The notes under the pieces are model-generated. The model was not told the DNA's origin, searched no databases, and saw only the letters and a program-made list of their open reading frames with translations. Of a DNA stretch of 16,878 nt, positions 6,923 through 14,952 are shown piece by piece. The first letter of the stretch is position 1. Each line of letters begins with the position of its first letter. This DNA is from Pseudobacteriovorax antillogorgiicola (GTDB lineage Bacteria > Bdellovibrionota_B > Oligoflexia > Oligoflexales > RGVZ01): NCBI GenBank assembly GCA_945897695.1, contig CAMDGW010000030.1, positions 1 to 16,878 of the forward strand. The letters are read 5' to 3'. Both the position numbers and the translations under genes were made by a program.

Positions 6923-8080
6923 TTAGCGCTTTGGTCCTGGGGGTTTGTGATTCTGGCGATTATTGTCGGGACGTTGTGAGTCCCTCCCCTGACCTTTACC
7001 CTGATGACGACCCTGGCCGGCGCTGTCCCCTCGCTGCCCTTGGTCCCGGTCACGACCACCACTACGGTGTCTATCTCCATCCTTGCTGCGATGCTGACTC
7101 TTTTGTTGTTGCTGCTGCTGGCCACGATGGTCCCCTTGAGGTTTGCCCTCACCTTCACCCATCAGCAGACCCAAATCAATGTCTTCAGCCCAGATTTCAG
7201 CTTCACTATCCATGGGCTCTTTTTGCGTCGATTGAGATCTGTCGACCACCTCAACATCTTTGGCTTTTGCGGCGACCTGGCGGCCGTCAGCAGTCTCGAG
7301 AACCACCATCTGGTTCAAAATATCGGTCTTAATTACCACGCCAGAATCGCCATCAGGCAAAACCCGCACTCTTGATTTCATAGCAGGCAGCTTGCGTCGA
7401 AGATCAATATACGCATCATTTTCATAAGTCAAACAGCACAATAGGCGACCACAGCCACCAGACACCTTGCTTGGATTGAGAGCTAGATTTTGATTCTTAG
7501 CCATCTTTATTGAGACGGGGACAAAATCGCGAAGGAAACTTGAGCAGCAATACTCTCGACCACAAATACCGAGACCACCAACTAACTTTGCCTCGTCGCG
7601 AGCGCCAACCTGTTTTAGTTCAACACGCGCACGAAGCGCTGCTGCCATGTCTTTGACGAGGTCACGAAAATCAACGCGACCGGGCGATGAGAAGTAAATG
7701 GTGATTTTGTTGCCACTCATTTGCATCTCAACTTTCATGATGCGCATGTCCAGCTTAAAAACATCCACACGCGACCGGGCAATCTCCATGACTTGTGCTT
7801 CGTTAAAATGTCCGGAGTCATCCAAGTCCCGCTCGGTCGCCATCCTAATGACTGGTTTAACCTGTAAGGGGTCAATGTCGCTGGAAACCCGCGAATCTAT
7901 CTTTACAACCCGCGCCACCGTGGCGCCGCGCTCCGTGTCTACCACCACCTGGTCTCCGACGTTAAGCGAGATCTCGCCCGGGAGAAAATCGTAAATTTTA
8001 CCAGCACGGCGAAATTGAACGCCGACGATATTCATTAGGTTTGCACTAGCTCCCGAGAACGTAACAGTGGAATCGGTCAT
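6923..8080 (-). CDS. PSP1-domain protein (YaaT/RicT family) with a disordered C-terminal tail
   Basis: This is a 385-residue cytoplasmic protein. Residues 14-280 form the PSP1/YaaT core, including VGVQFRRAGKIYDF (19-32), the family-typical VDFRDLVKDMAAALRARVEL (136-155), and two cysteine motifs, GICGREYCCSSFL (171-183) and SGGCGRLLCCLTYE (207-220). The cysteines 173, 178, 179, 210, 215 and 216 match those that in Bacillus RicT take part in iron-sulfur cluster binding; RicT there works with RicA and RicF in RNA processing. Residues 310-385 are a low-complexity Gly/Arg/Gln/Asp tail with a six-glutamine run (321-326), probably disordered and possibly RNA-binding. ATG 8080 is four bases after the holB stop, and its ribosome binding site GGGAGA lies in the end of holB. 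The tmk-holB-yaaT order is the same as in Bacillus, which supports the assignment. Confidence 0.92.
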   Translation of the reverse strand: MTDSTVTFSGASANLMNIVGVQFRRAGKIYDFLPGEISLNVGDQVVVDTERGATVARVVKIDSRVSSDIDPLQVKPVIRMATERDLDDSGHFNEAQVMEIARSRVDVFKLDMRIMKVEMQMSGNKITIYFSSPGRVDFRDLVKDMAAALRARVELKQVGARDEAKLVGGLGICGREYCCSSFLRDFVPVSIKMAKNQNLALNPSKVSGGCGRLLCCLTYENDAYIDLRRKLPAMKSRVRVLPDGDSGVVIKTDILNQMVVLETADGRQVAAKAKDVEVVDRSQSTQKEPMDSEAEIWAEDIDLGLLMGEGEGKPQGDHRGQQQQQQKSQHRSKDGDRHRSGGRDRDQGQRGDSAGQGRHQGKGQGRDSQRPDNNRQNHKPPGPKR

Positions 8081-8084
8081 AAAT

Positions 8085-9071
8085 TTAATTCTCCCATCCG
8101 CACAGCCCGATGGATTCCGCCACCAACTGTGCGTTTAGCGTCACTTTTCCTAAAATGGCTTGTTGCCGTATCTCTCGGATCAATCGTCTCCGATTACTCC
8201 GTTTGAAAGCTTCTGTTTCTGATTGACCTCTATGCGCGCTCTGAGTCAGATCCTGGCGGTTAATCCTATTTAACTCCCATTCAACTGCTGAGAGAATCTC
8301 TGGGACTTTGGCCTTGTGAACTCGCGCGAGGTTTGCTGCGGCACGCGTAATTTCCTGAGGCTTTGCGGCCGTCAGTAATTGATGGATGTCCCCAAGAACC
8401 CCGCTTCGATGATCAGAACTATCTTCAATTTCCCTGGCTAGCAAGCCAGGGCTATGGCGAAGTCTCATGGCCCATTGAGAAAGCTGTTCTTCAGTTTCTG
8501 GAGCCTGCCCCGTATTCTTGAGCGTGTCTCGAAGCCAGGAGAGTACCAACTCTTTGGCTGGTGGCTTCACACCCCAACGCAGACAGCGACCTCGTATTGT
8601 CGCAGGTAAAAGCAATGGGCGACTTGAAGTAAGAATCACCCGAACCTGCTCAGTGGGCTCTTCCAGGGTCTTAAGAGCACGATTCACTGCTTCAATGGTC
8701 ATCCGCTCGGCGTTCATAATCACACCAATACGAAGTCCATCAGGGCTCATCATTGTAAAATGCTCCTGAAGACTCTCAATATCAGCCGTTTTTATTGAGT
8801 CCCCTTCGGGGTCGACGATCCTGACATCAGGATGAATACCTCTCAGGACCTCTCTACAACTTCCACAATTCCCGCAAGGAGATGCCGGGCCTAATGCCTG
8901 CTGACAAAGCATTCTCGCCACCATCCACACGCCCAGATGACGCTTTCCAACACCCTGCAAACCTTCGAGTAAAATGATTGGATGCATACGGCCGCCGTCC
9001 ATGACGCGACCCAATTCAGCCATCGACTCATCCAGGCCAATCACTTGACGCCAGTCCAAATTGGAATTCAT
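8085..9071 (-). CDS. holB: DNA polymerase III delta prime subunit
   Basis: This 328-residue AAA+ clamp-loader subunit helps load the sliding clamp at replication forks. Visible features include the N-terminal W..VIGLDESM (7-17), a Walker A-like GLQGVGKR (37-44), and a four-cysteine zinc site (C56, C66, C69, C72; CGNCGSCREV). EAVNRALKTLEEP (128-139) is followed by the sensor/arginine-finger stretch LLPATIRGRCLRW (154-166), the family form of IRSRC. Lys-Arg instead of Lys-Ser/Thr in Walker A fits a subunit that need not hydrolyse ATP. The C-terminal third is helical, as in the clamp-loader collar domain. The start is ambiguous: ATG 9071 lies eight bases past the tmk stop, while TTG 9092 (seven residues longer, overlapping tmk by 13 bases) has a better GGAG site. 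The gene lies between tmk and the PSP1 gene in one operon. Confidence 0.9.
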   Translation of the reverse strand: MNSNLDWRQVIGLDESMAELGRVMDGGRMHPIILLEGLQGVGKRHLGVWMVARMLCQQALGPASPCGNCGSCREVLRGIHPDVRIVDPEGDSIKTADIESLQEHFTMMSPDGLRIGVIMNAERMTIEAVNRALKTLEEPTEQVRVILTSSRPLLLPATIRGRCLRWGVKPPAKELVLSWLRDTLKNTGQAPETEEQLSQWAMRLRHSPGLLAREIEDSSDHRSGVLGDIHQLLTAAKPQEITRAAANLARVHKAKVPEILSAVEWELNRINRQDLTQSAHRGQSETEAFKRSNRRRLIREIRQQAILGKVTLNAQLVAESIGLCGWEN

Positions 9072-9079
9072 TTTTGTCT

Positions 9080-9730
9080 TCACAGATTCCAACGCCGCTC
9101 CAATTCTGCGCAGGCATCATGAAGCACTTCATCTGCAGAGCGAGCGGCATCCAAAATATAAAATCTTGCAGGATAAAAACCGGCAACTTTGCGATAGCCC
9201 TGACGTAAACGGTCGAGGACTAGCTGCCCACCTTGATCATAGCGTGCCGTATCATCATCATTCATGGACGTGCCACGCCCACCAATGCGGTGACTGGTGA
9301 CGGCAACATCGCAATCAAGTAAGAAAGTAATATCCGGCTCTATCCCACCGGTTGAAAACCGGATGAGCCATTCAAGATCATTAAGAGCCACCCCGCCGAA
9401 TAGACCTTGGTAAACTCGCGTTGAGTCGGAAAATCGGTCGCAAACAACCCACTGACCGTTCGCCAGAGCTGGCCTTATGACTTTAGCAACATGCTGGGCC
9501 CTGGCAGCAGAAACTAACAGTGCTTCGGTCTCAGATGTTATTTCATCGCCTTCTGGGGGCGCTTTGAATATTTTTCTGATTTGATCAGCAATTGGAGTAC
9601 CACCTGGCTCACGAGTCTGAACGACTTCAATTCCCTTTTGGCTCAACCAAGCAACAAGCCCGCGCATTAAGGTCGACTTACCAACCCCTTCGCCGCCCTC
9701 CAAAGCAATAAATCTTGCCCGCTCCGTCAA
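9080..9730 (-). CDS. tmk: Thymidylate kinase (dTMP kinase)
   Basis: This cytoplasmic enzyme phosphorylates dTMP to dTDP with ATP for DNA synthesis. From TTG 9730 it has 216 residues, the normal length. The P-loop GGEGVGKST is at 12-20, the substrate-binding TREPGGTP at 39-46, the DRFSDSTRVYQG block at 98-109 (close to the usual DRY.DSS.AYQG), and a lid region around SHRIGGRG (146-153). TTG 9730 is preferred because GGTGGAG lies nine bases upstream and the protein then begins six residues before FIALEG, as in other family members. An upstream TTG at 9748 has no ribosome binding site. It is the first gene of the operon with holB, PSP1 and DUF962 genes, and it is divergent from the receptor kinase gene. 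Confidence 0.93.
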   Translation of the reverse strand: MTERARFIALEGGEGVGKSTLMRGLVAWLSQKGIEVVQTREPGGTPIADQIRKIFKAPPEGDEITSETEALLVSAARAQHVAKVIRPALANGQWVVCDRFSDSTRVYQGLFGGVALNDLEWLIRFSTGGIEPDITFLLDCDVAVTSHRIGGRGTSMNDDDTARYDQGGQLVLDRLRQGYRKVAGFYPARFYILDAARSADEVLHDACAELERRWNL

Positions 9731-9988
9731 AATCCTACTCTCCACCAATCAAATCAATAAACTACAGCCTTCTATAACACCACGAAAAGGTCCTGATAGA
9801 CAACCATTAATAAGTGTAATTTTCTCCTTTAATTACATGGAAATAGGCCAGACACCGGATGTTTGCCGTGCTGCCTTCGCACCCCCGGATTGCTTGAGGT
9901 TTCGCTAGTTTGTCCGATACCCCTGCAGGTCCGCGGTGGGCACAAGCTCCGAAAAAGACCGTCTTATTTGGGAGAGCAAACAGAGCCA
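9731..9988. other. Divergent intergenic region between tmk and the receptor kinase
   Basis: This gap of about 258 bases must hold promoters for both directions. On the minus strand TTATAG near 9772-9777 is a plausible -10 for tmk, but the nearest -35 (TTGTCT, 9803-9798) is 20 bases away. On the plus strand TTGAGG (9894-9899) with ATACCC 17 bases on is a weak candidate for the kinase. An AT-rich stretch lies around 9805-9838. The frame is open upstream of the kinase ATG from 9863, but that extension (Cys/Pro/Arg-rich, no kinase similarity) is judged non-coding. Confidence 0.4.
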
Positions 9989-11854
9989 ATGGCATCAAAA
10001 CCATACATTCTTGGGAGTGTCGTCGCACGCGGCGGAATGGCGGAGATTTATCGCGGCCTGCAGGTCGGTGAGGATGGTTTTCAGCGCCTGGTAGCGATTA
10101 AGCGCATTCTCCCCCACCAGGCTCAGAACGCAGAATTTAGTGAAATGTTCAAAGACGAGGCACATATCGGCCAGCGCCTGCAACATGCGAACATAGTGAA
10201 GGTTGAAGGATTTGACATCATCGAAGGATCTCCGTCTATCATCATGGAGTTTGTGGATGGTTCCGACCTAAGAGCGTTGTTGGCGGCAACTGAGTCAAGG
10301 AAAGCCCCACCGGGCAAGCGATCGCTGATGCCAATAGAGCTTTGCCTTTACATCATCGCCGAAGCTGCCAGAGGCCTGCATTACGCCCACACAAGACGAG
10401 ACGATGTTAGTGGTAAAGCACTGAATATCGTTCATCGTGATATTTCCCCGCAAAATATTCTCATTTCATGGGAGGGCGAGGTCAAGATCACCGACTTTGG
10501 TATTGCGGCTGCCGACCGAGACTTCAAGCAAACTGAAACCAAAGCTGGAATCGTCAAGGGCAAGTATTCCTATATGAGCCCTGAGCAGATCAGCGGCAAG
10601 AAATGCGACCCCAGAACTGATGTGTTTGCCCTGAGTATTGTTCTTTGGGAAATGCTCACGATGCACCGCATGTTCACTTCTGACAATGAGTTTGAAGTCA
10701 TTGAAATGGTCCGCAACTGCAATATTCCGTTGCGCATGCGCGACGTAAATTCCAACATTCCAGAAGACGTGGAAGCACTTGTACTTCGCGGCCTGTCCAA
10801 AGATCCGAGGCGACGATACGAAACCATGGAGGTTTTCGAACGAACAATACGCGCCTATCTTGCAGGCCGCAACGTTTCAGTCTCTGCCAACGAAGTTTCC
10901 CATTTCATAAAAGACGTCCTTTCCGATCGTCAAGAAGCCTCCCGCGATGAAATGAGAAAAATTCTAACGTCCGCTAAGTTACCTGCTGCAGAATCATCAC
11001 CTCCAAAGAGACCAGCAACGCCCTCCGTTGAACTTGCCTTTGATCTAAATTCTTCGAACAACTCAACATTAACTGTGGGACGAGCCACAAAGTCCCCCAC
11101 CAGTCTACTACCTAGTCAATTACAGCAATCCAATGGCCCGGCCATGGTGCGAGCAGCCTCTGCCCACAGATCTGTGCCGCAAAGAAATCATGAACTTCGT
11201 TTACAAGAGCAACGCCGGCATTCTCAAAAACAAGCTCAGTCCAACAGTTCTGTACTAATGTTTGCGGCTGTTTGCATCATCCTGCTGGCCGCCGCAGTTG
11301 GATTTAAAAACTACAAAAACGCTGCCAAACAGGCTCTAACCTTAGTGGTCAAAGCGCAGCCTGAAACGGTTCGGATAAAGATTAACGAGAAAGATCATAG
11401 CGGTGGTCGCTTTGTGGCGACTCCGACCAAAATTCGACTTGACCCAGGACTGAACAGCGTTGAATTCATTCGTCCAGGATATACTTCGGAGAAGATTTTT
11501 GTAAACACAGACGACGGAGCCCCAAAAAACCTGCCTATCGTCCGACTCAAACCAATCGCAACCTTTGCGCCCGTGCGAATTGAATACCGAGGAACCGAAC
11601 CATTAACGGTCAATGTTAACTCTGGTTTTTTCAAACAAAAGGTCAGTTCCCAACAAAACATGATCCAAATTTCTGATTTAACGAGCGGGCTACCCGTGGA
11701 ACTAGCTGCCGTAACCAATGAAAAGAAGACCATTATCCGCTGCGTTTTCACGCCTGCGAACACTTCCGAAAGAAGACCATTACTGGTCATTATCGATGCA
11801 AGCAAACAAGCCTGCGAGGTCTCTGGAACTTCAAGAAAGGAGGACGTACGTTGA
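9989..11854 (+). CDS. Transmembrane Ser/Thr protein kinase with PEGA-like ectodomain
   Basis: The protein has 621 residues from ATG 9989, which starts directly at the kinase fold. The glycine loop is GSVVARGGMAEIY (9-21), the ATP lysine K38 (VAIK), the catalytic loop HRDISPQNIL (149-158, D151 and N156), DFG at 169-171, and SYMSPEQ at 194-200. All catalytic residues are present, so an active Hanks-type kinase is expected. Residues 325-420 are a Ser/Pro/Gln-rich juxtamembrane linker. One span lies at about 422-438. The periplasmic part at about 450-525 contains a PEGA-like unit (TPTKIRLDPGLNSVEFIRPGY), and residues 526-615 form a further beta-rich module with C585 and C609, which could pair. 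Such kinases sense envelope signals. The next gene overlaps its stop by 4 bases and encodes a secreted protein with the same kind of module, so the two likely act together. Confidence 0.93.
   Translation: MASKPYILGSVVARGGMAEIYRGLQVGEDGFQRLVAIKRILPHQAQNAEFSEMFKDEAHIGQRLQHANIVKVEGFDIIEGSPSIIMEFVDGSDLRALLAATESRKAPPGKRSLMPIELCLYIIAEAARGLHYAHTRRDDVSGKALNIVHRDISPQNILISWEGEVKITDFGIAAADRDFKQTETKAGIVKGKYSYMSPEQISGKKCDPRTDVFALSIVLWEMLTMHRMFTSDNEFEVIEMVRNCNIPLRMRDVNSNIPEDVEALVLRGLSKDPRRRYETMEVFERTIRAYLAGRNVSVSANEVSHFIKDVLSDRQEASRDEMRKILTSAKLPAAESSPPKRPATPSVELAFDLNSSNNSTLTVGRATKSPTSLLPSQLQQSNGPAMVRAASAHRSVPQRNHELRLQEQRRHSQKQAQSNSSVLMFAAVCIILLAAAVGFKNYKNAAKQALTLVVKAQPETVRIKINEKDHSGGRFVATPTKIRLDPGLNSVEFIRPGYTSEKIFVNTDDGAPKNLPIVRLKPIATFAPVRIEYRGTEPLTVNVNSGFFKQKVSSQQNMIQISDLTSGLPVELAAVTNEKKTIIRCVFTPANTSERRPLLVIIDASKQACEVSGTSRKEDVR
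11837..11843 (+). promoter_or_regulatory. Ribosome binding site for the PEGA-like gene, inside the kinase gene
   Basis: AAGGAGG is a near-perfect anti-16S match seven bases before TTG 11851. It supports the TTG start and coupled translation across the TTGA stop/start overlap. Confidence 0.8.
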
Positions 11855-12477
11855 CGCCGCTCCTCCGCAACTCTCTGCTAATAGCGCTAAATTTGGCCAT
11901 CTGGTCCCTCAATGGACTCATGGTCAACGGAACTGTAAGACTTTCTGCCAAATCTGGCATCCCGTTATTAATTCAGTCTGACCCAGAGCGCATTAAACTC
12001 TCTATTGATGCCAGACCGTGGCAGGCAGAAGATAATGATGGCGGTTGGCTGCAAACTCCCGCAACGATTTACCTGCCAGAGGGACAACACAAAATGCTGG
12101 TCGAACGACCAGGTTATGGCCCCCAGCAATTCAAAGTTCTATTAGCCCCGGGGGATAGTGCTGTGATCAAACCAGAGCTGGAAAAGCAGGTTGAGACCTT
12201 TATCGAAACAGAAATCGTCACAGAAGGAGATAGCTTTGAAAATCTCACACTGGTGGTAGATTCAGGTCTAGCATTAGGCCCCGCACCACTTGAAATCGAC
12301 AACTTGATTCCGGGTACACACTTATTGGAGCTGCGTTGGAGAGGCGTTGAAGGACTTCGCAAAAAGCCTTACAGGTGTGTTTTCAACGCTGCCATTGTTG
12401 GCACTAATAACACTCTGAAAATCACTATCAAAAAATCAGGCAAAAAGCTTAAAGTGACTGGGTGTAAACGGATCTAA
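11851..12477 (+). CDS. Secreted PEGA-like protein partnered with the upstream kinase
   Basis: This is a 208-residue protein starting at TTG, with a four-base overlap (TTGA) with the kinase stop. The N-terminus (LLRNSLLIALNLAIWSL) is an export signal or membrane anchor of about 27 residues. Two PEGA-like segments follow: TPATIYLPEGQHKMLVERPG (about 70-89) and GPAPLEIDNLIPGTHLLELR (about 142-161). Both share the pattern TP..I.L..G.H...v.RpGY, which also occurs in the kinase ectodomain. The C-terminus is Lys-rich and contains two cysteines (near CVFNAA and TGCKRI) spaced like those in the kinase's last module, which suggests an origin by duplication of that ectodomain. It probably modulates or extends the kinase sensor in the periplasm. 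No catalytic motif is seen. Confidence 0.75.
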   Translation: MTPLLRNSLLIALNLAIWSLNGLMVNGTVRLSAKSGIPLLIQSDPERIKLSIDARPWQAEDNDGGWLQTPATIYLPEGQHKMLVERPGYGPQQFKVLLAPGDSAVIKPELEKQVETFIETEIVTEGDSFENLTLVVDSGLALGPAPLEIDNLIPGTHLLELRWRGVEGLRKKPYRCVFNAAIVGTNNTLKITIKKSGKKLKVTGCKRI

Positions 12478-12490
12478 TCCGTTTACTTTT
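12465..12490 (+). terminator. Hairpin terminator spanning the stop codon of the PEGA-like gene
   Basis: TAAACGGAT and ATCCGTTTA form a perfect nine-base stem around a three-base loop, followed by CTTTT. The TAA stop (12475-12477) lies in the loop and second arm. It ends the kinase/PEGA operon in front of the convergent prmA gene. The T-run is short, so efficiency is uncertain. Confidence 0.65.
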
Positions 12491-12500
12491 AGTGAGTTAA

Positions 12501-13418
12501 TTATGCATGCCTGAGGACGAGACAGCGCCATCCTAACTCATGACTTGATGACTCTATTTTTAAGCCACAATGGCTAGCTCGCAAGAGCAATGGAGCTTCC
12601 TCTTTTTCTACAAATCCAGCGATTACAAGGTAGCCTTCGGGTGCCAAGTGAGTTTTCATTTCGGACATTAGGTCATGAAGAACAGGAACGAGAATATTGG
12701 CGATAACCACGTCAAATTTCTCAGGTAGCTTAAGGTGATCGCTCAAGAAAACATTAGCCCTGACCCCAGCCGTTTCACAATTAGACTTGGAGAGGTCCAC
12801 CAGGTCCTGAGAAATTTCCGTACCATAAAGTTTTGAAACACCAAGCTTTCCAGCCAGAACAAGGTAGATTCCCGTGCCCGTACCCACATCAAGAAGCGAT
12901 TTAGGACGCCAGTGCTGAAAATGATTTTCCATCAAGTGAATAATAGCCCGAGTGGTAGCATGCTGACCGGTTCCAAAAGCTCCGTCACCAGCATCTATTT
13001 CAATTCGTTCGAGACCTCTCGGCGTAGGCGACCCGTGACCCAGCGGCACGATCCAGAACCTCCCAGTCTCTAGAGGATGAAACTCTTCATTCCAGCATCG
13101 CTGCCAAGACTCATCACTGATTTCGGAAATTTCGGTCCACAATTTTTCTGGAAAGGCTTCTTTAATCTCTGTTTCAAGCCTGCCTAATTGGCTTCGACTA
13201 TCGTCATAAAGGACAACTGCTGCGGCACTCATTCGTTCCTCGGTAGTCGTTTCGCTATCAAGCTCTTCTTGTAACAGCTCGATCTGTACGCCATCAATAT
13301 ATCCTTCCACATAGTCCGACCGACCAAGCGCCTCCAGGTAATCAAGAACCTGTCGCTTAGTGCGTGCCGTCCATTCTGATCCGATAGAAATAAATGAAAT
13401 TTTGAGCTCAAAAGACAT
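12501..13418 (-). CDS. prmA: Ribosomal protein L11 methyltransferase (PrmA)
   Basis: This is a 305-residue cytoplasmic SAM-dependent methyltransferase that methylates lysines and the N-terminus of ribosomal protein L11. The N-terminal substrate-recognition part ends with SWQRCWNEEFHPLETGRFWI (104-123), matching the W...(F/H)P...R.WI block of PrmA. The catalytic part has GAFGTGQHATTRA (146-158), the diagnostic PrmA motif, the SAM-binding DVGTGTG (177-183), acidic E201, and the IANIL motif (239-243), the PrmA form of the methyltransferase motif IV. IDAGDGAFGTG departs slightly from the usual IDPG.AFGTG. The start is one base after the stop of the ABC1 kinase gene, so translation is probably coupled. 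It ends the three-gene minus-strand unit, facing the PEGA-like gene. Confidence 0.88.
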   Translation of the reverse strand: MSFELKISFISIGSEWTARTKRQVLDYLEALGRSDYVEGYIDGVQIELLQEELDSETTTEERMSAAAVVLYDDSRSQLGRLETEIKEAFPEKLWTEISEISDESWQRCWNEEFHPLETGRFWIVPLGHGSPTPRGLERIEIDAGDGAFGTGQHATTRAIIHLMENHFQHWRPKSLLDVGTGTGIYLVLAGKLGVSKLYGTEISQDLVDLSKSNCETAGVRANVFLSDHLKLPEKFDVVIANILVPVLHDLMSEMKTHLAPEGYLVIAGFVEKEEAPLLLRASHCGLKIESSSHELGWRCLVLRHA

Positions 13419-13419
13419 A

Positions 13420-14940
13420 TTACTCTAACCAAACCTCATACGACCGGGGACCGTTTTCTGCTAAAAATAGTTCCTGGGGAACAGATCCTGAATCCAGGGC
13501 TTTTTGTCGGATGAGGTCAAGACGAATGCCGTCGTGTTCACATCGAACCTTCACACTCTCTGGCAGGAGATCCTCTAGGTCGGTCAATGCACCAGCCGGA
13601 AGACTCAGCTCAACGATTGTTTCATCACCTTCTTTAACGCGAACTTTTAGTGATTTTGCTACCAGCGCATGGGACGGTGATACAGTTGCAAGAGGACCCG
13701 AAAAACTTGCAGAAGAGACAAGCGGATAGGCGACGGCCAGAAATCGCAGCTGCTCTTGCCAGGGAGCCCATATTTTTTGGAAATCAACACCAACACCCAT
13801 CGCTAGCAGAGCGTGATGCCATCCTTGAATGGACCTCATCAGGTACATAAACCATGGTGGTCCAGCCGTTCTAAACCACCATTTGTCTTGCCCCAGGATT
13901 TCATCCAATGCATCCTGCAAACACCATTGATCTGCCATCCAAAACTCTTGCTGGAAAATCGGTTTAAATATGGCTCGACTCAAGGGCAGCAATTTTTTCG
14001 AAATCGGCTGAAGTTTGGACGAGGAAAACCCAAGAGAACTAAGCGCCAATTTGACACTTTCCTCGTCTTCCCTTCGTGTTGCCTCAATCCAGTGGTAAAA
14101 ATTTGCCGAATATTTTGAAGGAAGGCTTGTCACTGTGCCAAAGTCGTACACTACAAGCTTTATGCCGTCGTCACTCAACCGAAAACCGTAGTTGGAAGGA
14201 TTTAAATCCGAATGCATAACACCTAGACCAAACATACTGTCAAGCAACCATGCAGTAAATAAGCCTGCTACTGTATTTTTCTGATCGACGGAAGAGGAGG
14301 CTGAAAAACTGGCGAGGGAAATAGATTCTTCCCAAGTCTGGGTTAGAATTTTTGACGTGGAAAATTGTTCGAAGGTACTCGGGATTACTATCGCAGATCC
14401 ACGGTAGCGATTATGAAAAATCAGTTGGTTTTGTTGCTCCATGCGATAGTCAGTTTCTTCAAGAAGTTTCTGACGTAGAAAAATCCTGGTTGAGCCCACG
14501 TCAAAATCGTACTTTCTTGCCGGACTAAAACCCGCAACACCAAAAATTGCATCAACTTGAGCCGAAATAGTAGCTACAACTTCGGGATATTGGATTTTGA
14601 TCGCGACAATTTCGCCGCTTTTAAGGCGCGCTTGATGGGTTTGACCAAGTGACGCTGTCTTAGCCCATGCGCTGATCTCTTCTAAATTCTCCGAGAGCTC
14701 AGGGCATTCTTTTGAGATGATTGTTTTTACTTCATTAATATTCATGGGAGGCGGAGAGGGAATTTCTTTGAATGAACGCATCCCCATTAGCTGTGCGATT
14801 TTTGCAGGCGCACCGGGAATTTCACCTAATGACTGACTGAGAAATCGCCCCGCATCGTCAGCGCTGAACGCACGACGGACAGCAGACTCAATGCCTATGG
14901 CAGCAAAGCGAACCAGCTCTCTTCCTGCTTTCAGATCCAC
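13420..14940 (-). CDS. ABC1/AarF/UbiB-family atypical kinase
   Basis: The protein has 506 residues from GTG 14940. The family motifs are in order: KIAQLMGM (47-54, at the place of the KxGQ motif, with Ala for Gly), AKTASLGQTHQARL (93-106), the nucleotide lysine in VAIKIQYP (112-119, K115), EETDYRMEQQN (161-171, the ExD motif), the catalytic loop HSDLNPSN (243-250) and the metal-binding YDFG (265-268). Members support ubiquinone biosynthesis or lipid homeostasis through an ATPase/kinase fold; which role applies here is unknown. The C-terminal 200 residues continue beyond the kinase with Trp-rich helices (360-420) and a final beta-rich part. I saw no clear membrane span at the C-terminus, unlike classical UbiB. 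It lies between a lipoprotein-like gene (10-base gap) and prmA (1-base gap). Confidence 0.88.
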   Translation of the reverse strand: MDLKAGRELVRFAAIGIESAVRRAFSADDAGRFLSQSLGEIPGAPAKIAQLMGMRSFKEIPSPPPMNINEVKTIISKECPELSENLEEISAWAKTASLGQTHQARLKSGEIVAIKIQYPEVVATISAQVDAIFGVAGFSPARKYDFDVGSTRIFLRQKLLEETDYRMEQQNQLIFHNRYRGSAIVIPSTFEQFSTSKILTQTWEESISLASFSASSSVDQKNTVAGLFTAWLLDSMFGLGVMHSDLNPSNYGFRLSDDGIKLVVYDFGTVTSLPSKYSANFYHWIEATRREDEESVKLALSSLGFSSSKLQPISKKLLPLSRAIFKPIFQQEFWMADQWCLQDALDEILGQDKWWFRTAGPPWFMYLMRSIQGWHHALLAMGVGVDFQKIWAPWQEQLRFLAVAYPLVSSASFSGPLATVSPSHALVAKSLKVRVKEGDETIVELSLPAGALTDLEDLLPESVKVRCEHDGIRLDLIRQKALDSGSVPQELFLAENGPRSYEVWLE

Positions 14941-14947
14941 AAATACA

Positions 14948-14952
14948 TCCTT
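14948..14952 (-). promoter_or_regulatory. Ribosome binding site deciding the GTG start of the ABC1 kinase
   Basis: On the minus strand AAGGA overlaps the TAA stop of the upstream gene and lies seven bases before GTG 14940. The longer frame opening at 15039 would overlap the upstream gene by 89 bases and add 33 residues without family similarity, so the GTG start is preferred. Confidence 0.65.

Noticed and set aside
7070..7130. CAA/CTG-type simple repeat considered as a phase-variable tract
   Set aside because: The run encodes only six glutamines within a low-complexity protein tail and triplet changes would not shift the frame.
6931..7375. Two plus-strand frames of 123 and 133 codons opposite the PSP1 gene
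   Set aside because: They are antisense to the low-complexity tail of PSP1, whose codon bias opens the other frames; they have no ribosome binding site and no recognisable domain.
9863..9988. 42-residue N-terminal extension of the receptor kinase
   Set aside because: The kinase fold begins right after ATG 9989; the extension is Cys/Pro/Arg-rich with no similarity and no good ribosome binding site.
11395..11805. 136-codon minus-strand frame inside the kinase gene
   Set aside because: Antisense to a well-supported ectodomain with no start signal or family match.
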